A stretch of 64,000 nt of DNA from Acetispira formosa (nom. nud.) (lineage in GTDB: Bacteria; Desulfobacterota; Desulfarculia; Adiutricales; Adiutricaceae), in the NCBI GenBank assembly GCA_023525915.1, contig CP026657.1:1054001-1118000 (forward strand), in the 5' to 3' direction. The position numbers and the translations under genes were made by a program. Positions 1 to 8,450 of this stretch are shown here, piece after piece. Below the pieces are notes generated by a model that searched no databases, had not been told where the DNA came from, and was given only the letters and a program-made list of their open reading frames with translations. Position 1 is the first letter of the stretch, and every line of letters starts with the position of its first letter.

Positions 1-1042
1 TATTAGGATCTGATCCGTTATAGGTCAGGCCGATCATGGCCACGCCGATAACCACATAGGAAAGCTGGCTGACCGTTGAATAGGCCAGCCGGGCCTTGAT
101 ATCGTCTTTGGTCAGGGCGATGAGCGAGGCTACCACGATGGTGAAAGCGGCCACATAGGCGGTCGGGAGGCTCAGGCCGAAGTCATGCATGGCTGAGGAA
201 CCGAAGCCGGAGAGGATAACCCGGCTGACGGAAAACACGCCAGCCTTGACCACGGCCACCGCGTGAAGCAAAGCCGAGACCGGGGTGGGCGCGACCATGG
301 CCGAAGGAAGCCAGTTGTGGAACGGCATCAGGGCCGCTTTAGCCAGACCGGCGATGAAGAGCACATAAGTGAGCTGAATCAGCCAGGGGTTGGCGGCGGC
401 AATGGCGGTCTTGTAGCTGCCGTCGGCGTTGCGGAAAATGCCGTGCACCATGTCGGTCAGGTTGAAATCGAGATTGCCCACAAGCACATAGGTCAGAGCC
501 ATGGCCGGGAGGAGGAACAGTTTCGAGGTACCCATAAGGTAGACCATGTATTTTTTGGCCCCGGTGAAAGCCTCTTCGTCCTCATGGTGGGCGACCAGCG
601 GATAAGTGAAGATCGAAATAATCTCATAGAACAGATAGAGGGTGAAGACGTTGGCGCTCATGGCCACGCCCACGGCCCCGAAAATAGCCACGGCGAAACA
701 GAAGTAATAACGGGTCTGGGCGTGTTCCTGAAGGGTCCGCATGTAGCCGATGTTATAGCTGGTGGCAAAGCCCCACAGGAAAGGGGCGATGAGGGCGAAG
801 ATTATGCCTAAACCGTCCAGGCAGAAGCTGACGGTTATGCCCGGCAGAATGGTGAAGAGGTCAACCTGATGGACCACGCCGCTCAGAACATCGGGGATGA
901 AGCAGGCCACACCCAGAAAGGCCAGAGCGGCGGCGGCGAAGGATACACCTTCACGCACATTCTGATTCTTCCCGGTCAGGAGAATGGCGAACGGGGCGAT
1001 GAAGGTGACGATCAGCGGCAGTAATAGTAAATAGCTGTTCAT
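1..1042 (-). CDS. MrpD/NuoM-type proton-conducting antiporter subunit (partial)
   Basis: The gene starts at an ATG at 1042 and reads out of the window, so only about the first 347 residues are present. The translation is a multi-span membrane protein with the family segment YEIISIFTYPLVAHHEDEEA and, further on, GLAKAALMPFHNWLPSAMVA and TPVSALLHAVAVVKAG, which carry the Glu, Lys and His residues used for proton translocation in NuoL/M/N and MrpA/D proteins. It follows nuoK with a 4-bp overlap, so it is the next subunit of the complex I operon. By sequence flavour it looks closer to MrpD-like subunits annotated in Desulfobacterota complex I clusters than to canonical NuoL. The exact L, M or N assignment cannot be made from the fragment. 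Confidence 0.85.
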   Translation of the reverse strand, partial: MNSYLLLLPLIVTFIAPFAILLTGKNQNVREGVSFAAAALAFLGVACFIPDVLSGVVHQVDLFTILPGITVSFCLDGLGIIFALIAPFLWGFATSYNIGYMRTLQEHAQTRYYFCFAVAIFGAVGVAMSANVFTLYLFYEIISIFTYPLVAHHEDEEAFTGAKKYMVYLMGTSKLFLLPAMALTYVLVGNLDFNLTDMVHGIFRNADGSYKTAIAAANPWLIQLTYVLFIAGLAKAALMPFHNWLPSAMVAPTPVSALLHAVAVVKAGVFSVSRVILSGFGSSAMHDFGLSLPTAYVAAFTIVVASLIALTKDDIKARLAYSTVSQLSYVVIGVAMIGLTYNGSDPN

Positions 1043-1356
1043 AGCTTCGCATCCTTCAGGGTGGTCAGGGCGCTGGTGGTGACGGTGTCGAAGCGGCGGT
1101 AGACCACCACCATCATGGCCAGAACCAGGGTGGCTTCAGCCGCGGCCAGGCCCATGATGAAAATGGTGGCCAGTTGCCCGATGGCGTCGGAGGCCGGGGT
1201 CAGTTTGGCCGCGGCCACCACCGAGAGGCCCGCGCCGTTGAGGAGCATTTCCACCGAGATCAGCATGCCCACCAGCGTCCGGCGGGAGATAAGGCCCACC
1301 AGCCCGATGGCCAAGAGTAACAGGGCCGCCAGCATGTATAAGGTTAAAGCGCTCAT
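1039..1356 (-). CDS. nuoK: NADH-quinone oxidoreductase subunit K
   Basis: 105 residues with three membrane helices, the normal NuoK size. NuoK is a small proton-channel subunit in the membrane arm of complex I. The two buried acidic residues of the family are visible: Glu36 in LISVEMLLNGAGLSV and Glu74 in GLAAAEATLVLAMM. It overlaps nuoJ upstream by 4 bp and the antiporter-like gene downstream by 4 bp, which suggests translational coupling. Confidence 0.95.
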   Translation of the reverse strand: MSALTLYMLAALLLLAIGLVGLISRRTLVGMLISVEMLLNGAGLSVVAAAKLTPASDAIGQLATIFIMGLAAAEATLVLAMMVVVYRRFDTVTTSALTTLKDAKL

Positions 1357-1961
1357 TTTTTAAACCTCTTATCCCAGGCCAGCAAAACGCCGCCGGCCAT
1401 GGCCACCAAAAGGACCACGGAGATCATTTCAAAGGGCACCACATAATATTCGATCAATCCCTGACCCAACTCGGCCAGCGGAGTCTCCACCGGCGTTTCA
1501 GTCTGGGCCAGCTTTCCGGCGTTCATCACAATGATGGGGCCGAACAGCACCAGCGGCGCGGCGGCAGAGATGAGGGCGGTCAGAGCCTGTAGGGGGCCGG
1601 GGAAGTTGACTTCCTCGCCGCTGGAGGTATTTTTAATCAGCATAATGGCAAAGAAGATCAATACCGATATGGCCCCGATGTAAATCAGAAGCTGCATGAA
1701 AGCCATGAAGGGAGAGGCCATTAAAAGGTACATGGCGGCCACGCCCATGAAGGTGACCACCAGACCGAACATGGCCCGGACCAGATTCCTGGCCAGGACA
1801 GCCCACAAGCCGCCGCCGAGAATCAATAGAACATACAGGCCGTAGGCCACATAGGCCATGATGTCGTGAGCCAACTGGGGCAGCATCATTTCAGACAATG
1901 CTTCCACCCCGGTGGCGCTCGCGTTCATCAAAGCGGCGGAGGAGGCGATCAGGTCGATCAT
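1353..1961 (-). CDS. nuoJ: NADH-quinone oxidoreductase subunit J
   Basis: 202 residues, five predicted membrane segments, with the family signature around FMQLLIYIGAISVLIFFAIM, which contains the distorted TM3 region of NuoJ. It is a membrane-arm subunit of complex I. The first ~35 residues, before AHDIMAYVAYGLY, are longer and more hydrophilic than in typical NuoJ, so the true start could be a little downstream. It sits between nuoI (2-bp gap) and nuoK (4-bp overlap). Confidence 0.92.
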   Translation of the reverse strand: MIDLIASSAALMNASATGVEALSEMMLPQLAHDIMAYVAYGLYVLLILGGGLWAVLARNLVRAMFGLVVTFMGVAAMYLLMASPFMAFMQLLIYIGAISVLIFFAIMLIKNTSSGEEVNFPGPLQALTALISAAAPLVLFGPIIVMNAGKLAQTETPVETPLAELGQGLIEYYVVPFEMISVVLLVAMAGGVLLAWDKRFKK

Positions 1962-1963
1962 GT

Positions 1964-2452
1964 TCAGTTCCTCCCGTTTTTGGCCAGCTTGGCCAGAAGG
2001 TCGTTAATCATGTCTTCGCGCTTTTCAGCCACCCAGTAAATATCGTGGGAAAACCGCAGGGCGCTGGCCGGGCATACTTCCACGCAGGTGCCGCAGAGGC
2101 TGCAAAGGGTAAAATTGCTGGTCCAGAGTTTGGGAGCCTTGCCTTCGTCGCCCTTAACCACGGTCAGACAATTGCTGGGGCAGGCCTTGACGCACATCAT
2201 GCAGGAGACGCATTTGCTCTTGGTGGGGTCATTTTCGGCCGGGATAAGCTCCACCGGGCCGCGAAAGGTGACCAGATCCTCGTCAGCGATAGTCTGGCGC
2301 GGATAATGGGTGGTGAGCTGGGGATAGCCGTTTTCCGGCTTTTTCAGCTTCAGCCAGATTGGGAATGGCCCCAGAGCGTAGCGGCCCGTGATGTGGAGGC
2401 CCACCAAAAGTGAATAGAGGCCTTTTACGTTGTCAACTATGGCCTTAAACAT
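1964..2452 (-). CDS. nuoI: NADH-quinone oxidoreductase subunit I (2x[4Fe-4S])
   Basis: 162 residues. Two ferredoxin motifs are complete: C81-x2-C84-x2-C87-x3-C91P and C117-x2-C120-x2-C123-x3-C127P. They bind clusters N6a and N6b, which pass electrons to NuoB. The protein joins the peripheral arm to the membrane arm. It lies 2 bp after nuoH in the operon. Confidence 0.95.
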   Translation of the reverse strand: MFKAIVDNVKGLYSLLVGLHITGRYALGPFPIWLKLKKPENGYPQLTTHYPRQTIADEDLVTFRGPVELIPAENDPTKSKCVSCMMCVKACPSNCLTVVKGDEGKAPKLWTSNFTLCSLCGTCVEVCPASALRFSHDIYWVAEKREDMINDLLAKLAKNGRN

Positions 2453-2454
2453 AA

Positions 2455-3471
2455 TCAGTTACCCACAACTTTCATGACAAGGGCCGTCACCCACAGGTTC
2501 AACAGTCCCAGGGGCAGGAGCCATTTCCAATTAATGTTCAGAAGCTGATCGAAACGCACCCGGGGGAAAGTCCAGCGCACCCAGATCATGAAGGTCATGA
2601 AAGCCCCCATTTTGATGAGCGTCCACCAGACGCCGTTAATGAGGGGAATGTCGACCGGGGCGTTGGAGCCGCCCAGGAACAGGACGGCGGCCAGGAAGGA
2701 TACCAGCATCATGGAGGTGTATTCAGCCATGAAGAAGAGCGCGAAGCCCATGCCGGAATATTCGGTGTGATAGCCGCCGGTGAGTTCGGATTCGCCCTCC
2801 GGCAGGTCAAAGGGGGCGCGGTTGGTTTCCCCGAAGCAGGTTATGACGAAAATCAGAAAAGCCAGGGGCTGGGTGAAGATGTTCCAGTTCCAGATCCAGC
2901 CTTCCTGAGCCCGGTTCAGAACGCTCAAATCAAGGCTGCCGTGCTGGAAGGCCAGAGCCAGAATGGCCAGGATGAGCGGAATCTCATAGGCCACCGACTG
3001 GGAGACGGCCCTGGCCGCGCCGATGAGGCTGTATTTGTTATTGGAAGCCCAGCCGCCGGCGATGACGGCCAGCCCTTCCATACCGGCGAAAGCCAGAATC
3101 AGGAGAAGCCCCAGGTTCACTTCCAGGCCGGTCAGGATGGGGCCATAGGGAATGACCAGAAACATCAGGAACATGGGAAACATCGACAGAACCGGAGCCA
3201 GAAGGAAGAGGAAACGGTCTGAATTTCCGGGGATGAGGATTTGCTTGCCCAGAAGCTTGACTGTATCGGCCACGGTCTGGAGTATGCCCCAGGGGCCGAC
3301 CTCATAGGGGCCGGGGCGGCGCTGGACGAAACCGGCCACCTTTCGTTCCAGATAGACCATGACCACACTGTTGGCGATCAACAGGAGAATAATGGCCACC
3401 AGGGCCACCACCAGCTTCAGAACGCTCAATAGGGTGATGTCAGTCGTATAAGGTACAAGAATCGTTTCCAT
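2455..3471 (-). CDS. nuoH: NADH-quinone oxidoreductase subunit H
   Basis: 338 residues, eight membrane helices. Family signatures include YLERKVAGFVQRRPGPYEVG near residues 40-60 and ETNRAPFDLPEGESELTGGY around 213-232. NuoH is the membrane subunit that forms the quinone tunnel next to NuoB and NuoD and contains a conserved acidic loop. It is followed closely by nuoI and preceded by nuoD with a 62-bp gap, the second largest in the operon. Confidence 0.96.
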   Translation of the reverse strand: METILVPYTTDITLLSVLKLVVALVAIILLLIANSVVMVYLERKVAGFVQRRPGPYEVGPWGILQTVADTVKLLGKQILIPGNSDRFLFLLAPVLSMFPMFLMFLVIPYGPILTGLEVNLGLLLILAFAGMEGLAVIAGGWASNNKYSLIGAARAVSQSVAYEIPLILAILALAFQHGSLDLSVLNRAQEGWIWNWNIFTQPLAFLIFVITCFGETNRAPFDLPEGESELTGGYHTEYSGMGFALFFMAEYTSMMLVSFLAAVLFLGGSNAPVDIPLINGVWWTLIKMGAFMTFMIWVRWTFPRVRFDQLLNINWKWLLPLGLLNLWVTALVMKVVGN

Positions 3472-3533
3472 ATAATGTCCTTACCGCCCCCGAAGGGGAA
3501 ACGTCGAATATGGTCAGCAAAATCGAAAAAGCC

Positions 3534-4739
3534 TCAGCGGTCGATCTCCGGGATAACCAGATCGAGACTTCCCAGAATGGCCAGCGCGTCGGCCAGAAGC
3601 GTCCCCTGGGAAGCTTCCGCGAAAAGGCTCAGGTTGGAAAAACCGGGCGCTCTCAACTTCACCCGATAGGGACTCTTGCCGCCGTCGCCGGCCAGATGGA
3701 TGCCGATCTTGCCGCGTGCGCCCTCCACCGCGAAATAGGCTTCGCCCGCCGGGAGCTTCCAGGTGGCTTTGGGGGCTTTCGGGGCCATAATCGGGCCATC
3801 CGGCAACTGATCCAGGGCCTGCTCCAGAATTTTCAGGCTTTCCTCAACCTCGCGCATGCGCACCATATATCGGCCCATGCTGCAATTGGTCTCGCCCACC
3901 GGGATGTCGAACCGGAAGCGGTCATAAACGCCATAGGGCTCGGCCCGGCGCGTATCATAAGCTACGCCCGCCCCGCGCAGACAGGGGCCGGTGACTCCAT
4001 AGCGATAGCAAAGATCGGGGTCGAAGGGTCCGATGCCGGTGATGCGGCGGGCCAGAATGACATTGCCGGTCACCAGCTTATGGTACATTTCCAGGCGCTC
4101 CCGCATGCGGGGAATGAATTCGCGGGCCATTTTAATGAAGCGGTCATTGATGTCCGCGCAGACGCCGCCAAAGCGCATGTAATTCATGGTCAGGCGTGAG
4201 CCGGTGACGATCTGGAGCATGTCGTTGATCTTCTCCCTCTCCTCAAAAGCGTAGAGGATGGGAGTAACGCCGCCCAAATCCAGCACAAAAGCTCCCCACC
4301 ACATAACGTGGGAGGCGATGCGGTTCAATTCGCAGGCGATGACGCGCAGATACTCGGCCCTCTCGGGCACTTCAATACCAGCCAGCCGTTCCACCGCCCC
4401 CACATAAGCCCAGTTCCAGGCGATAGGGTGAAGATAGTCCACCCGGCCGGTGTTGGGCAGAAACTGCCAGGGAGTTTTGACCTGCCCCATCTTGTCGTGC
4501 ATTCGGTGGAGGTAGCCTAAAATAGGCTCGGCCCGCAGAACGTATTCACCGTGGAGTTCGGCCAGGATGCGCAGAACGCCGTGGGTTGAGGGGTGCTGGG
4601 GGCCAAGGTTGATGATCATGGAATCATGGCTGATCCGGCCCTTTTCAAAATTATGGGTGTAGAAATCGCCCAGCATGTCACCGGGGTTTTCGTGCATGGT
4701 GGAAAAATGAAAGGGATTTACGAACAGGCTGCCGCTCAT
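3534..4739 (-). CDS. nuoD: NADH-quinone oxidoreductase subunit D (49 kDa)
   Basis: 401 residues, the normal length for a stand-alone NuoD. The segment MIINLGPQHPSTHGVLRI near residue 41 and the C-terminal end LGSLDLVIPEIDR are diagnostic of the 49-kDa subunit, which forms the quinone pocket with NuoB. It overlaps nuoC by 4 bp (ATGA). nuoC and nuoD are separate genes here, not fused as in enterobacteria. Confidence 0.96.
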   Translation of the reverse strand: MSGSLFVNPFHFSTMHENPGDMLGDFYTHNFEKGRISHDSMIINLGPQHPSTHGVLRILAELHGEYVLRAEPILGYLHRMHDKMGQVKTPWQFLPNTGRVDYLHPIAWNWAYVGAVERLAGIEVPERAEYLRVIACELNRIASHVMWWGAFVLDLGGVTPILYAFEEREKINDMLQIVTGSRLTMNYMRFGGVCADINDRFIKMAREFIPRMRERLEMYHKLVTGNVILARRITGIGPFDPDLCYRYGVTGPCLRGAGVAYDTRRAEPYGVYDRFRFDIPVGETNCSMGRYMVRMREVEESLKILEQALDQLPDGPIMAPKAPKATWKLPAGEAYFAVEGARGKIGIHLAGDGGKSPYRVKLRAPGFSNLSLFAEASQGTLLADALAILGSLDLVIPEIDR

Positions 4740-5278
4740 GCCGCGCCCTCCTCTTTCTGTTCCTTGACCGGACTGACGAGGCTGCTCCAGGCCGGATCGA
4801 TAATTTCGGGGTTTTCACCAAAAAGCTTGAGATCGACCATGGCGGCCAGTTCTTTCTCAGCTTTCAGAAGCGGCGGAGCTTCCTGAAAATCATCCGGGAG
4901 CAACAGAGGAACCGGATTGGTGTTGGCAATGAAGGATACGCCGAAAAAATCAGCCGATTCACGTTCATGCCATTCGGCCCCCTGATAAATGGAGGTGATG
5001 CTCAAAAAACGCCCCTCCGGCGACAGGGCCCGGAGGGCCACCCGGCCGGGATTGGCAGTGGAATCAAAATGATAGGTGGCCAGAAAGCCCTCCTTCACCT
5101 GCATCACGGAAATATCTTCCAGGAAATACCCGGCCTCATAAATCTTTCGCACGGCCGTCACCACCTGGGAGGGAGTAAAAACGGCGGAACAGGTCAGGCC
5201 GGTCTTTTTGAATTCGTGGCGGCAGATGACCTGTGCCTCAAGCCCCCGCCAGGATTCATAGAGTTCATTGGCGTTCAT
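4736..5278 (-). CDS. nuoC: NADH-quinone oxidoreductase subunit C (30 kDa)
   Basis: 180 residues. The 30-kDa subunit signature [15 protein letters not shown] is present at about 123-137. NuoC is a structural subunit of the peripheral arm. It overlaps nuoB by 4 bp and nuoD by 4 bp. The last ~20 residues are acidic and variable. Confidence 0.94.
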   Translation of the reverse strand: MNANELYESWRGLEAQVICRHEFKKTGLTCSAVFTPSQVVTAVRKIYEAGYFLEDISVMQVKEGFLATYHFDSTANPGRVALRALSPEGRFLSITSIYQGAEWHERESADFFGVSFIANTNPVPLLLPDDFQEAPPLLKAEKELAAMVDLKLFGENPEIIDPAWSSLVSPVKEQKEEGAA

Positions 5279-5910
5279 TTGTCACCTTCCGGGCTGGCGC
5301 TCTGCTCCGAAGCCGTTTCAGGCGCGGGCGCTTCCGCGTCCGCCGCCGGGTTCAGCTCCCGCTCCGGGTCATACACCGGCTTGGGCACGGGCCAGAAGCG
5401 GTGGCCGGTCAGTTTTTTCTGAATGGCGAAAATGCCCTCCAGAAGCGCCTCCGGCCGGGGCGGGCAGCCGGGAACATAAATATCCACCGGCACGATCTTG
5501 TCCACGCCTTCCAGCACGCTGTAATTGCCGTCAAATTTAAATGGGCCGCCGCTAATGGCACAGTTGCCCATGGCCAGAACGTATTTGGGGGCCGGAATCT
5601 GCTCATACAGCCGGCGAACGGCCGGGGCGAATTTTTTGCAGACCGTGCCGGCCACCAGCATCAGGTCGGCCTGACGGGCGGAGGGGCGGAAGACCTCGGC
5701 CCCGAAGCGGGCCATATCCCAGCGGGCCATACTGACCGACATCATTTCAATGGCGCAGCAGGCCAGCCCGAAGGTCATGGGCCAGATGGACATGGCCCGG
5801 CCCACGTCGAACACATAATTGACGGGCTTGACGTTGAAAAGGGGCGGATGGATTTCGCACTGGGCCGGAGCGATCACGCCGCTCTCTTCTTTTTTATCCG
5901 GTGTGGACAC
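5275..5910 (-). CDS. nuoB: NADH-quinone oxidoreductase subunit B (N2 cluster)
   Basis: 211 residues. The four ligands of the terminal [4Fe-4S] cluster N2 are visible: the adjacent pair C51-C52 in [11 protein letters not shown]117 in [10 protein letters not shown] and C149 in [13 protein letters not shown]2 is the direct electron donor to quinone. The C-terminal ~40 residues are a Pro/Ala/Glu-rich tail beyond the conserved fold. It lies 73 bp after nuoA. Confidence 0.96.
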   Translation of the reverse strand: MSTPDKKEESGVIAPAQCEIHPPLFNVKPVNYVFDVGRAMSIWPMTFGLACCAIEMMSVSMARWDMARFGAEVFRPSARQADLMLVAGTVCKKFAPAVRRLYEQIPAPKYVLAMGNCAISGGPFKFDGNYSVLEGVDKIVPVDIYVPGCPPRPEALLEGIFAIQKKLTGHRFWPVPKPVYDPERELNPAADAEAPAPETASEQSASPEGDK

Positions 5911-5983
5911 TTGCTATAACCCCCAAACTTCTAAAGGAACTCGGGTAAAGGCAAAGCCTGTCGGCCCGGCCGGGCCGACAGAT

Positions 5984-6376
5984 TTAAGATTCTGAATGAA
6001 CGTTTATTTTGCGCGGCCAGTCAAAGACGCCCTTGGCCTTAAAATAGACAATGGCCAGAACGACGAAGAACAGGAAATAAGTCAGTTCGATGAAAGCGAG
6101 CCAGCCGGTGGATTGGCCGTAATAGACTGAAATGGGGAAGAGGTAGAGCACATCAACATCAAAGGCGATGAAGATCAGGGCGTAGATGTAATAGTTCATC
6201 CCGAAGTGGCCCCAGGCCCGGCCATGAGGAACCATGCCGCACTCGTAAGGCATCAGGAAATCACCGCCGGAGGTGCGGGGGGCCAGGATAAAACCCAGGA
6301 TGATCGGGGCTACCGGAAATAGAAAACCCACCACCAGAAAGAGGATGATTGCCAGATGCAGGGTATCGAATACCAT
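5984..6376 (-). CDS. nuoA: NADH-quinone oxidoreductase subunit A
   Basis: 130 residues with three membrane helices and the loop motif MPYECGMVPHGRAWGHFG, which carries the conserved Glu-Cys of NuoA. I chose the ATG at 6376 rather than an upstream in-frame start at 6439. The shorter form begins directly at the first helix (MVFDTLHLAIIL), as in the family, and is preceded by a purine-rich AAGGGGTGGG. It is the first gene of the operon. The gene upstream on the same strand is mrp, not nuoE/F/G, so NADH-input subunits are not next to this end of the cluster. Confidence 0.93.
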   Translation of the reverse strand: MVFDTLHLAIILFLVVGFLFPVAPIILGFILAPRTSGGDFLMPYECGMVPHGRAWGHFGMNYYIYALIFIAFDVDVLYLFPISVYYGQSTGWLAFIELTYFLFFVVLAIVYFKAKGVFDWPRKINVHSES

Positions 6377-6491
6377 AAATCCCACCCCTTGCCTGCCGCC
6401 CAAGTGACGGCTTTGATAAAACACAATCACGCGCACCATTGATAAATGGGCACGCTATCGCGTATGACTAAACTGATGTGTTATGGTGCGC

Positions 6492-6520
6492 ATTATATTG
6501 AAAATAGCTGGCTATGTCAA
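6492..6520 (-). promoter_or_regulatory. sigma-70 promoter of the nuo operon
   Basis: On the minus strand there is a -35 TTGACA (6515-6520), a 17-bp spacer and a -10 TATAAT (6492-6497). Both hexamers match the consensus exactly. Transcription would start near 6485, giving a leader of about 110 nt before the nuoA ATG. The region between mrp and nuoA (6440-6723) is otherwise AT-rich, with no gene. Confidence 0.8.
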
Positions 6521-6723
6521 GAAAATATCTCCGAAAACCGCATATTTCCACCTCTTTTGAGCTGTTATAGAGCTCTGGAGGAGTCTGAAAAAGCCTTGAA
6601 GATATTCCTTAAACACAGATAAAAAGCATTATAGCCCAAAAAAAATAAAAAGTCATCTATAAGATTCGCCTAAAATGCAAAAAGTTATTTTTTATAAAAA
6701 AATAGTTATGATTTCATATAGTT

Positions 6724-7536
6724 TCATATCCTTTTGGCCAAATCAAAAACCTTCCGGCTAAAAGGGTGATCAGGCGCGCTCCAGGTCAGGGGCCGACCCT
6801 CTTCGGCTGAGCGAGCCGCCGCCAGATCCATCGGGAGTGTGGCCAGAAGCGGCACGTTTTCCCGTGCGGCCAGCTTTTCAGCCGCCTGCCGGTCATAAAT
6901 ATCGGTCTCTTCCTCACAGCGCGGGCAGACATACCAGCTTTGATTGTCCACCAGCCCGAACGCCGGACGCTCCATGGTCCGCAGAAAGCTGAAAGCCTTG
7001 GCCACATCATTAATGGAAAGCCGGTGGCCGGAAGTGACCATCAGGGGCCGTAGGTCAGGCATGGTCTGAAGAGCCGTCATGGGTTCGTCGCCCGTGCCCG
7101 GCGGTGAATCAATAATAAGGTAATCCAGCTCACCCCAGGCAACTTCGGAAAAAAACTGCTTTATTGCGTTAACCTTCTTGGGGCCGCGCCAGATGACAGC
7201 CTCATCCCGCCCGGTCAAAAGTCCCTGAATGGTCACGACTTTCAAACCGCATTCGCTTAAAGCCGGAATCAGCTTGTCATCCCCATCGGTTTTAAGAGCT
7301 TCCGTTAGTCCCAGGGCGGTGGCCACGCTGGGGCCGTGAAGATCGATGTCCAGCAAACCCACCCGTGCCCCGCCGGAGGCCAGGGCCGCAGCCAGATTGA
7401 CGGCCACCGTGGTTTTGCCCACCCCGCCCTTGCCGCTCATCACCAGATATTTGCGGCCGATGCGGGCCAGGGCGGTTTTCAGATCATTTTTGCGCCTGGC
7501 TTTTTCCAGGTCACCCAACGTAGTCATCGCACACAT
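6724..7536 (-). CDS. Mrp/NBP35-family P-loop Fe-S carrier ATPase
   Basis: 270 residues from the ATG at 7536, which has AGGTGG upstream; an upstream in-frame start at 7605 has no such support. The deviant Walker A SGKGGVGKTT lies at about 33-42 and the second ATPase motif at LDIDLHGPS. The segment WYVCPRCEEETDIYD supplies the CxxC that bridges a [4Fe-4S] cluster in Mrp/ApbC dimers. Family role: carrying and delivering Fe-S clusters. It is transcribed in the same direction as the nuo operon, ~350 bp upstream of nuoA. A role in supplying clusters to NuoB/NuoI is possible, but this is inference from position only. Confidence 0.85.
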   Translation of the reverse strand: MCAMTTLGDLEKARRKNDLKTALARIGRKYLVMSGKGGVGKTTVAVNLAAALASGGARVGLLDIDLHGPSVATALGLTEALKTDGDDKLIPALSECGLKVVTIQGLLTGRDEAVIWRGPKKVNAIKQFFSEVAWGELDYLIIDSPPGTGDEPMTALQTMPDLRPLMVTSGHRLSINDVAKAFSFLRTMERPAFGLVDNQSWYVCPRCEEETDIYDRQAAEKLAARENVPLLATLPMDLAAARSAEEGRPLTWSAPDHPFSRKVFDLAKRI

Positions 7537-8159
7537 GCTTTTTCCACCTTTGAAGGGTATTTTTCTACGGAACTTTAACAAAATACCAGCTATAGCGCAA
7601 GGCACGGTCAGGATAAAAACCCGGGGGACGAGTCTTAAACCACTGATGCAACCTCAAAAAGACCAGCACATATTCAAAATTAAAATTTTGGAACAGCGGG
7701 GGACCGCCGCCGGGAGAAATGTTTTTGCGAGGCTCCCGTTCCGGAAGTCTTTAGTCACGGGACCCTCGCAAAAACATTTCTCCCGGCGGCTGCCTGGTCG
7801 GCCGTAACTGAAAGTCCCAGTCGAGTGGAAACTTAACTGCAATTCCAAACCAAGGCTCTCTGCGTTCGCTCCTGGTCTGGCGATGAGGGTTTATCTGTAG
7901 TGGCGGACAGGTATCGGGATGAAAAAACTTGTCTTTGGCTCGTTCAGCGGCTAAAGACAAGATGCGTGGAAGGCCACCGAGTCCCTTTTTAATAGGCGCA
8001 GGTGGTCTAAGTTGTGGGTTATGAGTTCGTGTCCACAGCGGTTGCCGGGTACAGCTACTGATGGATGCGTCCAAGTCATGGGCGCACCTGTTCCGTACAA
8101 GGAGTTAAAGGTGTTATCTTAAAGATTATGTGCCTGAAAGCGGGGGCAAAATGATGATA
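7537..8159. other. Gene-less region with hairpins
   Basis: No convincing coding region. It holds the long palindromic repeat at 7706-7790. It also holds a smaller hairpin near 7929-7964 with arms CTTGTCTTT and AAAGACAAG, and GC-rich inverted segments around 7985-8090. I looked for tmRNA, RNase P, SRP and 6S hallmarks and saw none that I can support. It could include an unassigned structured RNA. Confidence 0.4.
7706..7790. repeat. Long hairpin repeat, copy 1
   Basis: Arms 7706-7739 and 7757-7790 pair over 34 positions with a single mismatch, around a 17-nt loop. The outer stem has GCCGCCGGGAGAAATGTT on one side and its complement on the other. The same outer stem, loop ends (TTCCG...TAGTC) and right flank (CTGCCTGGTCGGCCG) recur at 38876-38957. 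The inner half of the stem is different there but again self-complementary. This is a dispersed palindromic element, not a terminator: there is no T-run. Confidence 0.8.
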
Positions 8160-8210
8160 CCCAAAAAGCACAAAGGGTTAGCAGATTGAAAATTATCTGC
8201 TAACCCTTTG
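8160..8210 (-). terminator. Terminator left of the tRNA-Leu fragment
   Basis: A perfect 16-bp stem, arms 8171-8186 and 8195-8210 with an 8-nt loop, is followed on the minus strand by a T-rich tract (TGCTTTTTGG). It lies just 3' of the tRNA fragment. It was probably the original terminator of the intact tRNA-Leu before the element integrated. Confidence 0.75.
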
Positions 8211-8219
8211 ATATAATTG

Positions 8220-8279
8220 TGGTGCCGGAGGTCGGAATCGAACCGACATGAGGTTGCCCTCGCTGGATTTTGAGTCTAG
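8220..8279 (-). repeat. attL: duplicated 3' half of tRNA-Leu
   Basis: 57 nt (8220-8276) are identical to the 3' portion of the intact tRNA-Leu at 25422-25478, from the anticodon region through the T arm to CCA. The match ends inside the anticodon stem (8277 is T where the tRNA has C). The 5' half of a tRNA is absent. This is the typical footprint of site-specific integration into a tRNA gene. Confidence 0.9.
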
Positions 8280-8405
8280 CATTTAAGGTGTCACAAGGGG
8301 ACATCAATGATTCACGGTGATAATATTATTCTTTTAAATCAGCATGTTTAAATGAAATACTCTTCATTCGCCGTCATCCTCTTTTCTTGCATGTGAGGCA
8401 AAAAG

Positions 8406-8423
8406 GTAGTATCATGGTAGTAT
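8406..8423 (+). promoter_or_regulatory. Putative integrase arm-type site, left
   Basis: GTAGTATCATGGTAGTAT, 28 bp before the integrase start. It matches the right-end segment 25331-25348 at 17 of 18 positions in the same orientation. It is itself an internal GTAGTAT repeat. Location near both ends suggests integrase or excisionase arm sites; a role in controlling int is also possible. Confidence 0.45.
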
Positions 8424-8450
8424 GAATGCCGCGATAAAGGAAGGTGGATT

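Noticed and set aside
7751..8074. 107-codon minus-strand ORF in the gene-less region
   Set aside because: It overlaps the palindromic hairpin and has no start signal or recognisable motif.
7840..8110. Possible 6S, tmRNA or RNase P RNA
   Set aside because: There are several hairpins, but none of the conserved core sequences of these RNAs could be found.
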